Source: Celoporthe dispersa | Taxonomy: Eukaryota; Ascomycota; Sordariomycetes; Diaporthales; Cryphonectriaceae | DNA length: 64,000 nucleotides | Assembly (NCBI GenBank): GCA_016584495.1 | Contig: WAID01000003.1 | Coordinates: forward strand, 372,001 to 436,000 | Direction: 5' to 3' | Shown here: one piece after another, positions 42,349-53,072 of the stretch | Position numbering within the stretch: the stretch's first letter is position 1 | How the letters are laid out: each line of letters begins with the position of its first letter | Translations under genes and position numbers: made by a program | Notes under the pieces: generated by a model | Databases searched by the model: none | What the model was told of the DNA's origin: nothing | What the model saw: the letters and a program-made list of their open reading frames with translations, nothing else

Positions 42349-44488
42349 TCAGCTCGGTCTCTTCATTGTATCATTAACCCTTTCCTGTGCCACAAAGCTC
42401 GCAGGGCCCTCCTGAGTACCATGGCGTCGGTGTCGCAACAGCCTGCTCTTCCTCCTCGAGACGAACAAGGACGACGGAGAGTTAGGAAGACTGTTGAGGA
42501 TGATGACGACGAACATCGTCAAGCACAGCGTCGGGAGCGTCCAGGGCGATGATTGGAAGTTTTCCAGGGCGTGCTTATTAAGACCGAGCAGGCCCACAAG
42601 AGCGAGGCCGAGGCCGATCAGCAGGTTTACGAAGGCGCGGAGGGCGTCGAAACGGGACCAGGGCTTGGTGCGGGAGATAGCCCATAGTATGGTCATGAGG
42701 ATGAGAGTAATGCCCGCGCAGACAAAGGTATATATGGTCTTGAAGAAGGAAAAAAGCGGGTGGGTTAGCTGTGATTGATGCATGTAGCTAGCCAAGATAG
42801 CCAGGAAGGGACAATAATCAAAGGTTGCACACAGCTTACCACAAGCATGAGTTGGTCCACATTCAGCTTCATCACCTCATCCTCGAATTGAGACGAGTTC
42901 CCAGTCCGCTCGACGTGGTCAATTGATTCCATCTCGAAGGTCCTTATTAGGGAATTAAAAACAGTATCACCTATTGTATCCAACGAAGCGTTGAATGTCG
43001 CCATTGCTTGCGGAGTGACCTGCTGGGCTTTCTCTTCTGAGACTCCCAGATTTTCCCAGAACACAAGAGGCAAATTCTCCAGTTCGGTATATGAAGCATT
43101 ATAGTCCACGAAGGTCCACTTGTTCTTGGGCGGGAACGAGCGAAACAAATGGTCGACGGTCCTATTCAAGATACCCAGTACGTCCGATTTCACCGCCGCG
43201 GGTGTGGTATCCTGGTTTGTGTCTGAAGCTTCGTCGGAGAGGACCGCCGCGCTCAGGGCATAGAGAATCTCATTGATTTTCCACCAGATAATCAGCTGGG
43301 CAGACCCGCCGACGAAGAGGATCAGGGCCAGGTGGAAGGGGAAGTGGACGAGGGCCCAGGGCAGCTGCCTGAGAGGTGGGAGATGCCCGGTGGGCTGCCA
43401 ATCGTTGTATAATAGATATATGATATATACGACCCCGACAGCCGATGTGACGAAACCGATGGTCGCGGAGGCTGGTTTCGCTTTGTCAGTGCCATTGTGC
43501 AAGAGAGAGAGAGAAAGAGGCTGAGAGACAGAAACTGTAGATCACTCACTCCAGTCGTTCGAATTGCTCACAATGCTTGAAACGGCGTGACATATCACCA
43601 CCACGCCCTCACCAAGGATAATAAACGTCAATAAGATGACCCGCTGGACAATATGAGTCTGTTGAAAACTCAGAACGTCAAAGACCAGGGAAAGCCCAAT
43701 GTTCAAGATGCTCTCCACCAGTGCGAGTAAGTACCAAGAAATGTACACATAAGAGAACGTAAGGCCGACATAAATGATGGCACATGTGAGGTGGATAGAG
43801 GCCATGATGGCGAGGGGGAGCTTTGTCTTGTCGTACATCCTGACATGCCACATGACCACGAGAGACTGAAGTCCGAGGATGAGGCGCGAGACGGCCAGGC
43901 AGATTGACAGGGTCCGAAACGTGCCCTTGTCCTCGTGTTCTGGGCGAAAATCGCTGGCAACCACAGCCAGTCCGATAAAAACGCCCAGATTGATCGAACG
44001 GGTGATGCGCTCGAAGACGCTGTCGGTGATGAAGCGGACGTCGAACAGCGAGATCAACGCCCAGGTCGACCACAGGATCCAGAAAAAATTCAACATAGGA
44101 CAACAGCTCGGTCTTGTTAGAGACCTTGTGAACACTCGAGAAGAGTGTGAGATTCGCGGCAAAGAACAGGTCGAAGAACAGCTGTGTTGGAGAAGATCAT
44201 CAGCCTGCCTGTACAACCGCCCGTCCTCACCTCTTCCACAATGTACATTTGTAGGAGGCTACTACATACTTCAGCGCTCGTAGCCTCGCCATACCTCTGT
44301 AGGTTCGGAGGACCCTGGTGGTGACGGGGATGGTGTCGGTGGCTATTTTGATGATGTTGTTGTCGATCGTGATGACCATGCAGGTGGTAGGGAAGATCGG
44401 AGTTCGCATCGGCCGGAGGCTCCTGAACGGATGCCCTCCTGGCGACGGGACTCTTGATCCACTGGAGGCTGTGATTGTCGACATCCAT
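42349..44488 (-). CDS. LtrA-like integral membrane protein (one extra base)
   Basis: Low-temperature-requirement A (LtrA) family membrane protein; molecular function not established. Four exons: 44488-44270, 44181-43550, 43471-42840, 42768-42349. Donors are GTATGT, GTGAGT and GTAAGC and all phases agree if one base is dropped. Exon 1 is hydrophilic with a His-rich stretch and ends RYGEATSAE, joining LFFDLFFAANLTLF, the LtrA signature. Many hydrophobic segments follow (ILWSTWALISLFDVRF, LLTFIILGEGVVVICHAVSS, IGFVTSAVGVVYIIYLLY, ILMTILWAIS, LIGLGLALVGLLGL). In exon 2 the frame shifts at YVEFF|WILW: the plus strand has six A at 44083-44088 where five are needed. With that correction the protein is 633 residues. 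Confidence 0.85.
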
Positions 44489-45986
44489 AATTTATTCCAG
44501 CTTTGTTCAACAGGTTGTTGAGGGCCCGCGGTTGGCATTGGGCTGGATGATTTACAGAGGTGACTACGCAGAAAGCAAACCGAGATCTCCGCTATGCTAA
44601 TAATTCATTACGTAGTAACCGAATAGTCTAGGTCATGCATGAATTAATCACTACTTACCGCTAAGGATTGGGAACAAAGAAGTCTGAGACATTCTTGCAC
44701 CGCGGTGGGACTAACACATGTCTAAGGTTAAGTGCTAAGTAGTGTTGGTGGCCGTGATCATCTACACTCCGATTCTCTTCCGCGGCCCAATGAGGAAGGA
44801 CGGGAGGTGTACTACGAACGTGCTGCGGTGGTATGCTGTATTAAGAACCTTTCCCTGCTTACATAACAGAATGTAGAGCGCCATCAAGCTGCGTGGAAGA
44901 GGGACTCTACAACCACCCACGCTTTATTTTTTTTTATAGCAAGGCAGATCACTATGAGCTGCCAGCCTGGGGGGGAGGGGGGTGGGGTAAGAGCAGCCTA
45001 CTTCCACTGCGACTGTAGCTTCGTTATTGAAGAAAACTCCTGAGACCCGCAGAGTATAAGCCTATCGTGGCAAGCAGCAGGGTCTAGTATTGGCGATGTA
45101 GCAAATGCGCCAGCAGCTCGTAGGGAGAAATGACCAATTCGACGTCATCGGTAGGGAGAAGGCTATAGCTGAGGAGTCTTAGTCTATTTGACAAGCATCA
45201 TTTTTAGGCAGTTTATATCTATATGTATGTAATAAAAGACGGACACTGCAGACAGAGACATGTAGCTTGGCAAAAGAGCTCACGGGGGAGTTTCTAGCTC
45301 TGAGATACTTGATGAATTCCAATTGGCCTCGTATTCCATATCTAGCTTGTATTCGTGCGTGAGATGGCAGACTTGAGGCTTGGGAGCGATATCAAAGCAG
45401 CGTCCGGAAAATCCTTAGAAGTCTTTAGGAAAATATTCAAAAAAGTTATTAAGCAAGACTTTGAGAAATTCCAAACCAAGTTTCACTCTGTTATGGCCTG
45501 TGTAATATTGGAAACGACATGACCAGACATATTCTCGTCGTCGAGAATGTCAGAGCTCTTGTCATCGCTGTATCAGGCGTAGGGTACATGGTCGGAAGCA
45601 GGGCCTTTTTGTGTCCCAGGTCGATACGAACATCCTCTTTCTGTGGCTGGGGTATATCGAGCGTAGCTGAGACCTGTAGTTCTCTGGCATCGGTGTGCTC
45701 GAGGGCTTGCTACATTTCTCGTATGTATCCATTTCCCTTATCATAAAAGAATGACCAATGCTTTATTAATCCAAAGCGTTCTTTCCCCACCTGTCAACTC
45801 AAGCGTGCCTGGGTAGAAGTAACAACAGCAAAAAATAAAGTCAAGGAGGCAGTGATTGTCTCGCGACCGTTCAAAGATGCAACCGAAGATTCCTCAAGAC
45901 TTCTCTCAACTCTAAATTTATAATTCATTAGATTAGCCTGTAGCTTTTTGAAGAGGGTAAGAGGGGAGGGTGTAGAGAACGCCTGG
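44489..45986. other. Intergenic, no gene seen
   Basis: About 1.5 kb of mixed to AT-leaning DNA with a G-run near 44970-44985. No supported ORF. Confidence 0.4.
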
Positions 45987-46526
45987 TCACTTACGTTCTC
46001 GGATGTTTTCCAAGCGCTGCAGTTCAGAGAAGATGGCAGCTCCTTTTGTCTGCTGCCCCTTTCCCGTTGCCGGTGCCCGAGCCTCTGCTGCGGCCGCCTG
46101 AACCTGCATGATTTTCAGGCTCCTCTCGATAACCGCGAGCCTGCGCACAATCTCTTGGCTCTCTTTTTCTATTTCCTGTCTCCGGGTCTGCATATCAAGT
46201 ACCAGGCATGCTTTGCAAGACCGTGCAGTTTTGGGTTGCTCGGGATCACAAGCTCCGTGCTTTAGAGGGCGCCGGTCTTGCTCTGCCAACTCCTCGCTTA
46301 AAGTAAGCCCCTCGAGACCAAGCTCGACAGACAAGAAAGCCTTGTCGGGTATCGTCTCTGATTGTGGTTGATAGAGTGCGGGGTTTGTTGCTTGCCTGTT
46401 GTCAAGGCCGCGCTGCTGAGGGTAGGGCGTGGTATTGTTCACGATATTCTCGATCACGGCCTTATAACGGCTCGGAAGCTCTTCGTCCTGTAGCCGACGT
46501 AGCCTATCGATAGTAGAGATGTGCAT
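45987..46526 (-). CDS. Small coiled-coil protein, unrecognised
   Basis: A 179-codon minus-strand ORF starting MHISTIDRLRRLQDEELPSR and ending LQRLENIRERK. The second half (TRRQEIEKESQEIVRRLAVIERSLKIMQVQ) has heptad-like spacing suggesting a coiled coil. The stop follows a sequence that is also a perfect donor (C|GTAAGT at the final codons), so the gene may continue through an intron to lower coordinates; I could not find a convincing next exon. No family recognised, and no membrane segment or signal peptide. It could be a spurious ORF, but the composition is protein-like. Confidence 0.45.
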   Translation of the reverse strand: MHISTIDRLRRLQDEELPSRYKAVIENIVNNTTPYPQQRGLDNRQATNPALYQPQSETIPDKAFLSVELGLEGLTLSEELAEQDRRPLKHGACDPEQPKTARSCKACLVLDMQTRRQEIEKESQEIVRRLAVIERSLKIMQVQAAAAEARAPATGKGQQTKGAAIFSELQRLENIRERK

Positions 46527-47473
46527 TATGCTCGTGTTGCCGGATGACTTTTGGTAAAGACGAAAATGGCTATTTGGTGGTCTGGAACGAAGTGGTGACT
46601 TATAGAATGCAAGACCAAATATGAACTGACTGAGTTTTAAAAACAGTATCTAAGTGCGTGATGGGGGAAACCCATGCTTTAAATAAAGACGAGCAGGCTG
46701 GCTCAGCATGACCAGCTCGGTCATGGATGACTTCTGTCTTGTTCAGTCCAAGGTCTAGACCGTAAGCTAGGTAACTCCATGACGGCTCGAAAACCAGCTC
46801 ATATATCACATGCAATTGCACTACAGCACGCCCGGCCCATGGACCTGCAGCCTATTCGCATGTGATATCTGAAATTCGGGCCCAGAGGCGCTATGAAGAT
46901 AGAATAGTACAGCTCACGAAGAGAACCTGTAGTCAGACGAGCGGTGGCTGGAGGAGGTCGTCCTGTTCCGGAAGGAGATCCATCTACTCAAGCATCCAGT
47001 GTCCCTTCTATATTGGGGCAGCAGCTAGGACTCAGCTGAGGAGCCCTTGATCAGGCCTGGCCCTGCTAGACACCTTCTCTTCGTCATTGATCACGTCTAT
47101 TCCACGTCATCAGCCTGGTTAGGCTTACAGCTCCTCACCCTAAGGCTGAAAAAAAAAAAAAAAAAGAGAAGAAAAGAAAAGAAACTCATAATGGAAATGC
47201 TCAACAGGTGTCTTCTGCTCCATCTGCTCAGAGCCAGGAGAGCGGTCTACGGCTGAGGCCGGCACGGTGGTGACAACGGCACGAGAGGGAAAATCTCACA
47301 GGATCTGGGTAGGCTTATCATATACCATGCACTAAATCCTCCTCAATAGGCTATAAGTCACTTGTTTGCATTGTCATCATCATCGACATCATCATCCTGG
47401 TTCTAACTGCGAGCTGCCCACCTCCGCGCCTGTCGGACCGCCTACCACCAAGGTACACTCTCGACTGCAGCCG
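46527..47473. other. Intergenic, no gene seen
   Basis: Mixed composition with an A-rich run at about 47149-47180. Only short unrecognisable frames. Confidence 0.4.
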
Positions 47474-48787
47474 CTAGGAATCAACCTGAAGGCGCTTGGT
47501 CGGTCTGCTGTTCTGCACCGGCGTAACCTGACGCTTTGGAGGGGCCGCCGCGCAGCCTGGTGCCCCGGTCCCATCACTCTCATCATCATCGCCATGCGCA
47601 GGCTCCTCGCCCGCCGGCGCATCACGCACGGGCTCTTCGTCGCCGGGCGGCTCCTGGAGCCAAGCAGGCAGCCCGATGAAGGACACCTCGTCGCTGAACC
47701 GCACCTGCTTGCCGCCCTCGCGACGGGGCCTCGCCGGCTGGTCGTCGAACTCCTCGGCGACGAGGGGGGGGATGGAGATCTTGGACTCGGCGGCCACCAG
47801 GGCGACCTGTGTCATGGCCCAGCGGGAGACGCGCTCGCACTGGCGCATGTTCTTCTCGGCGGCGATCTCCTTGGCGGCCTGGTGGAGGCGGCCGGAGAGG
47901 TTGTCGGGGGGAGGGGGCGGCTCGGCCCTGTGGATGTGCTCGTCGCGCCTGGCCTGCTCCTGCAGGCGCTGCTGATGGTGCTTGCGGCGCAGCAGGATGA
48001 CGGTCTTCTTGGCACGGGCGAAGCACCAGTGCTCAAAGTTGACGTACTCGATCCAGGTGGTCAGGGGGTCCTGCAGGCTGGCGTCGAGGTGGAGGTGGAG
48101 GCCCTTCCACTCCAGGCCGTGCAGGGCGAGGCGGTGGACGACGGCGTTGATGTAGCCGACGAAGCCGGCGCCCAGGCGCTTCTCGCGGCGGTGCCAGGTC
48201 CGCGCGACGTCTTCCTCAACAGCCGAGTCGGCATCGTCGGTGCCCTGTCGGTTGTCGCGCTGCCAGACGCGGAACTTCCTCCAGCGGTCGAACTGGCGCA
48301 CGAAGACGCCGGACCAGGACGGGAGCACGGGGTCGAGCTCCTGCCAGGGCTCCATCATGCTGCGGTAGAGCTCGGGGGCGTAGATGATGATGTCGTACAG
48401 ATAGCGGACGTCATAGACGGGGCGGCCGCCAGCCTCCACCAGCAGCTTGTAGAACTCCACCTCGATCTCCTCGGCGGTGGGCGGTGGGAATGGAGGGGGC
48501 GGCGCATGATGGCCCCGAGGGCCCAGCTCTGGCTTTGGCTCTGCTTCTCTCTGCGGCCTGGGCTCTGCACCTGGCTCTGTGCTGCTCTCTGGCGCCGGCT
48601 CCGGGACAGGCTGCCACTCTGTCTTTGCCTCTGGCCTTGCCTCTTGCTCTGGCGCTGGCGCTGGCTCCGGAGCCAGCTTCGGCTCATGCTCTGGCTCTGG
48701 CGCAGGCACCTGGGACTTGCCCCGGGACGGCTCTGGCCCTGTCATGTCAAGCCTTGAATCCATTTTCTCTGACTCCGAGGAGGACAA
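47474..48787 (-). CDS. Pro/Glu-repeat protein of unknown function
   Basis: Single-exon ORF of 437 codons. Residues about 20-100 are a low-complexity tract of Glu-Pro/Ala-Pro repeats (EPEHEPKLAPEPAPAPE...). Then comes a well-formed, probably helical region: EIEVEFYKLLVEAGGRPVYD, WQELDPVLPSWSGVFVRQFD, RWRKFRVWQRDNRQ, GFVGYINAVVHRL and LTTWIEYVNFEHWCFARAKK. The last pattern resembles a block I recall from fungal hypothetical proteins (WIEYLNFEY-type), but I cannot name the family. The C-terminus is polar and Pro-rich. Codon use is strongly G/C-ending, which supports coding. No signal peptide, membrane segment or catalytic motif seen. The plus-strand frame across the same span is a shadow. Confidence 0.75.
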   Translation of the reverse strand: MSSSESEKMDSRLDMTGPEPSRGKSQVPAPEPEHEPKLAPEPAPAPEQEARPEAKTEWQPVPEPAPESSTEPGAEPRPQREAEPKPELGPRGHHAPPPPFPPPTAEEIEVEFYKLLVEAGGRPVYDVRYLYDIIIYAPELYRSMMEPWQELDPVLPSWSGVFVRQFDRWRKFRVWQRDNRQGTDDADSAVEEDVARTWHRREKRLGAGFVGYINAVVHRLALHGLEWKGLHLHLDASLQDPLTTWIEYVNFEHWCFARAKKTVILLRRKHHQQRLQEQARRDEHIHRAEPPPPPDNLSGRLHQAAKEIAAEKNMRQCERVSRWAMTQVALVAAESKISIPPLVAEEFDDQPARPRREGGKQVRFSDEVSFIGLPAWLQEPPGDEEPVRDAPAGEEPAHGDDDESDGTGAPGCAAAPPKRQVTPVQNSRPTKRLQVDS

Positions 48788-51700
48788 GAGCGAAAAAGAA
48801 AGAAGGAAAAGAAAGAAAATAAAAAAGATACAATGATAAATATATGTTAATTAATGATGGTGTTGATGGTAATGATAATGTTCATGCCAAGCGTATTCGT
48901 CGTTGCTGCTGTGGGTCGTTTTGTCTTTGCTGCTGTGGGTATTGATACGATGTCTTAGAGCGAAGCTAAGGAATAAGGTTAGGTTTGGTCTGAGCGGGTG
49001 TCTGAATCAGGGGACCACGAACTACTATAGAAGGTGACAGCAGGAAGAGGAGGAAGGAGGGAAGGACCGGAGGGGGGTGGCCCACCCATTGGTATTTTTA
49101 CCCACTCCACCCCCCCCCCCGGCCTAGAAAAAAAAAAGAAGAAACAAAAAAAAAAAACAGAGCCACGCCGCAGAGCGAGGACCTGTTTGGCCACGACTCC
49201 TCTTTTCACTACCCGAACCCAGCATCCGGAGCACGTGCTCTGCTTTGCTGTCACTGTAAGCGTGCACAGACCAGCTAAGCACTTCTCTCCCCTCAAAAAG
49301 ACAACCCCGACCAGAGAGAGATTGGCTCGGCCTCGCTCGTCCTCTCATCTCTCTCCCTCCTGTCGCCTCGCCTTCTCCTCTCTGCTGTGCTACCACACAC
49401 CAGCCATCCTGTCGGGCCTATGGCCATCGAGAGCTGCCCAGGTAGTTCCGTCGCATCGGGCTATCTTGTCCGGTCTGGGAGCTGTAGGCCGGGCCCTCGA
49501 CGACTGTGACTGGCCAAGACGGATATTGCCACAGTGTGCACCTGTTGTGTGACATGGCAATCTAACTGCAGCCTTTTTTTTTCCTTTTCCGGTGCTACAG
49601 ACATGAAAATTTTGCGGCACATATTATACATCATGATCATCTGGATGGGATGTACTGCAATGTACTCTTGTCTCTCGTGCCCCCCCCCCTTCTTACCCCA
49701 ACAAAGAATTTCAAATAAGATGAAATGAAATAAATTAAAAAATGATGGCGCTATCTCTCGTACGTGGAATAAAATCACAGAATCACAAAAAAAAAAAAAA
49801 GGGGGTGGGTAGTGATGACAGGGAGGTGTGCTGCTGGTGTGGATCAACACCCACTGAGAAGAGCCATCCTCCCAGTGCTGGCCCCTTCCACCCCCCCCCC
49901 CGGGGCCTCCCTCCATCCTTGCCGGTATCCGCCTGGGTGTAAGCTTAACCATTTCTCGTTTCGTCCCTCCTCTTTCACATGGCGTGTTCTTGCAACCACT
50001 TTCAACACGCTCAGTTACAACATAAAAAAAGGAAAAGAGAAGGAAAAAAAACACCGTCAACGCTTCCTTGGACTCCCTCTCTCTCATACACATCACACCA
50101 TATTGACCAGCCTCTATGAGGAAGACAGGCTTGCTCGATGGCACGCCGGAGCCCAGCTGCGGGAAGTGGTCCCGCGGATCGATCGGTAGCGATGAGTTTG
50201 GCCCTGGTCCCCACTCGTGCCCACCAAACCCGCTGGCCAGCGCGCGCCCTAGGGATGAGCTGGCGGCGGGGTGTGCCGTCCTTGCATTAGCCTGTGCCAT
50301 AGCCTCGAGTGCCTCGTTTCTCTGCCGCCCTATCCCGAATCCCTGCACTCTTCCTCCCACATATCGTTCATATCATTTATTCATAAGCGGATATATGTTT
50401 TGGTTTTTTTTTTTTTTTGGCTATCAAGCGTGTGTTTGCAAGGCATAGCTGGTAAGGCTCCTGGCTCTGTATTCACGTGTGCTTCTTATAGAGACCAAAC
50501 TCGAAGGGTTATAATCACACAGGAGAGGGGTAGAGAGGCAGGGAAAGGGAGTAGGAGAGGAGAAAAGAGAAAGAAAAGAACAAAAAAAAAAAGGTAGGAA
50601 AAAAAGAAAAAGAAAAAAAAAGGTAGGAAAAAAAGAAAAGAAAAAAAAGGAAAAAGGCACAAACACAAGACGCGTTGCATTTGTGCCTTCGTATATGTCG
50701 TGTCACTGTATCAGAGTTGTTGCCTGAAGAGGGGAACTGAGACACCGAAACCGTCCGAGTACACCCCAGCCTCCTCTTAATCCAGCGCAGCAGCAGCAGC
50801 AGCAGGCAACGTAAAGCTGGTGGTAGTAATAGTAGTGATGCCACGAGGCCGTCTCTTGTCCCATGTACGCCCTCTCCGGTCCGAAAAAGGTCTGAGGCCC
50901 TGCTCCTATCTGCCCCAGGTGCATCTCGATTGATTAGGTTGCCCCCACCAGCGATCGAGAAGTCCTGGGCGGATGGAGGGCTGGCCTGGCCTGCTGATGC
51001 CGCGCTCCCTTGGCTGTGCTAGAAAATGGTGATGTTCGGCGTCGTGCGACGCGCCTGGCGGTCGGGTCCGGCCTCGCCCTGCTCCTACTCTGTCCCGGGC
51101 TGCCATAGTACCCGCCGGGCGCCTGCGTTGGATGGCTAGGAGCTTCTTCGTCCGTCGGCGGGCGCCGTGAGACTGCTCTGTGGGTAAAGTGCTCTTTTGT
51201 TTTTGGTGTGGTGGGGGGGGGAGGGGGATCTCTGGTTTGGACTGTCTCTGATGCCTGCGAGGAGGAGGGCCTCGTGCCCTGAAACGTGGGGTGCCGCATG
51301 ACCTACCAAATAGGGTGGAGACAATTGGCTGTCAAGAAAAAGGTACCTGATGTAGTCAACCAAGAACCTCATCGCGGGTGGACATCTATCCCTACGACAT
51401 CTTGAGTAAAGTACATGCTTGGAGGGATTACACCCAGGAAAGCCCCATTTCCCTGACATAGCCTTGTGTTCACGCTCGCGTGCTCTTTTCGCTCTCTTTC
51501 GCCCTCCCCCCTCTCCTTTCCGCCGTAGCCTGGCATGTGTTACCACTCCCCCCTCTCTTCACAACTCACACCAGCCTTGGCGTGTGCGGTCTATATCGAC
51601 ACTATGGCGGCAGCTCGACGCTTGTGTACCCTGCTGGTAACGTTCTGCTGCGGTGGACGCTTCACAGTAGAGGCGGCTGCGGCGGCCTTCCTCTTCCGCC

Positions 51701-52652
51701 ACGTAAGCCAGGAAGGCGTTGATGATGTCTTAGTTGGCCCTACACATGGCAGCCACAAATTTCGACGGTGGTTTGGGGCTCAAGCGACGGAAATTCGGGC
51801 TTGAGGGAGTCGTATATGTGTGCGAGGCGACGAGGCTGCTGTCGATAGCTAGCGACTGCCTGTTGACATTCAATTCATCAATTACCACAAGAATAGCATA
51901 CTTAAATCCCAGACTAGAACAATCGCAGGAAGGTCGTGGGACGTGCCTTTTTCTCTCTATCTTTTTCTTCGGTGATAACTAACTTAATTAGCTAAACTAA
52001 CTGATCCTCTGCCCGGTTGCTAGCCAAGCAGGCATCCAAGAAGGTAAAACCATCACCATTGCCGTACTTCATTCATTCCTCGCCCCCCCCCCCCAAAAAA
52101 AAGAAAGCAAAACGAAATCTTTGTGGCGATTGAACCATGACAGAAACCAACTGTCAACAAATTATTTTCTCCAAAGGAGGGAATCGAGAACGTCAAACCC
52201 AATTCTTAAAGCAGATGATAAGTCCTCACTTGTAGACACATGTTCTTGATTATCTCGTGAAAGATGACCAGTGGATGCCAAGGACCTGGCAGTGCAACTT
52301 GTCCCTCAAACACACACGGCTACTCCTCTAAGGCTCTTTGCTGACGAGGAGGCGAACCACTACTGCAGAAGAAGGGGTATCAACCAACGAAAGAAACGGG
52401 GCGATCCACTATATCCAGGGCTGATGGTGGCTGTTGGACGACAACAATAAGGAAAGCTCATGAGCGATCTCAGAGGCAGGCCCAGGGGTCGCAAGAGAAC
52501 AGCTACAACAGGATGCGCTGTCACAGCTGTTGGTGTGGATGAGTGTTGAGCACATCAATGAAGAAGCAGGAACAGAAGACCAGCGTGAGGCGTCCCCCAC
52601 TAGGGTAGGTAGGTTGCTGGGGGGGGGTCTCCAACGGTTCTCTCCAGCCCGC
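48788..52652. other. Long low-complexity intergenic region
   Basis: Nearly 3.9 kb without a convincing gene. It contains many homopolymer and purine/pyrimidine tracts: C-run near 49111, A-runs near 49130-49160, C-runs near 49680 and 49892, an A14-G5 junction near 49795, and (GA)/(A)n tracts at 50518-50660. Open frames here are of low complexity. Confidence 0.45.
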
Positions 52653-53072
52653 TCACAGAGCTGCTAGATTGACGGCCTTCTCATAGACTCCTGGTATGAG
52701 CGTATCATAGGACGGTGTGAGCTGCTGGGCGGGCTGTTCGAGGGGCTGCTGGAAACCCGGCTGCTGAAAGCTCTGCTGTTGAAAGCCCTGCTGCTGAAAG
52801 CCCTGGTGGAAAGGCTGCTGGTGGAAGGACTGCTCGTCAAACTGCTGCTGCATGGGCTGGTCAAACGTCTGCTGTCCAAAGGGCTGCTGCATGGGCTGGG
52901 CAGCAAAGGCCTGCTGGCCAAAGTGTGGCATGGGCTGGTCAAAGGTCTGCTGCCCGAACTGCTGCATGGGCTGCTGCATGGGCTGGTCAAAGGTCAGCTG
53001 GCTGGGCTGTGGAGTGGGCATCTGGGCAGTGTCCTGCTGGACAGCCCACTGGGCAGGCTGTGGAGCGAACTG
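52653..53072 (-). repeat. Gln-rich tandem repeat coding segment
   Basis: Degenerate repeats encoding (F/Q)-rich units such as FGQQTFDQPMQQ, QPMQQPFGQ and FQQQGFQQQSF behind the in-frame TAG. At DNA level these are CTGCTG/GGGCTGGTC-type repeats on the plus strand, prone to slippage. Confidence 0.75.

Noticed and set aside
49034..51804. Several ORFs of 70-300 codons between 49 and 52 kb
   Set aside because: They are low-complexity, overlap on opposite strands, have no motifs, and the region is full of homopolymer runs.
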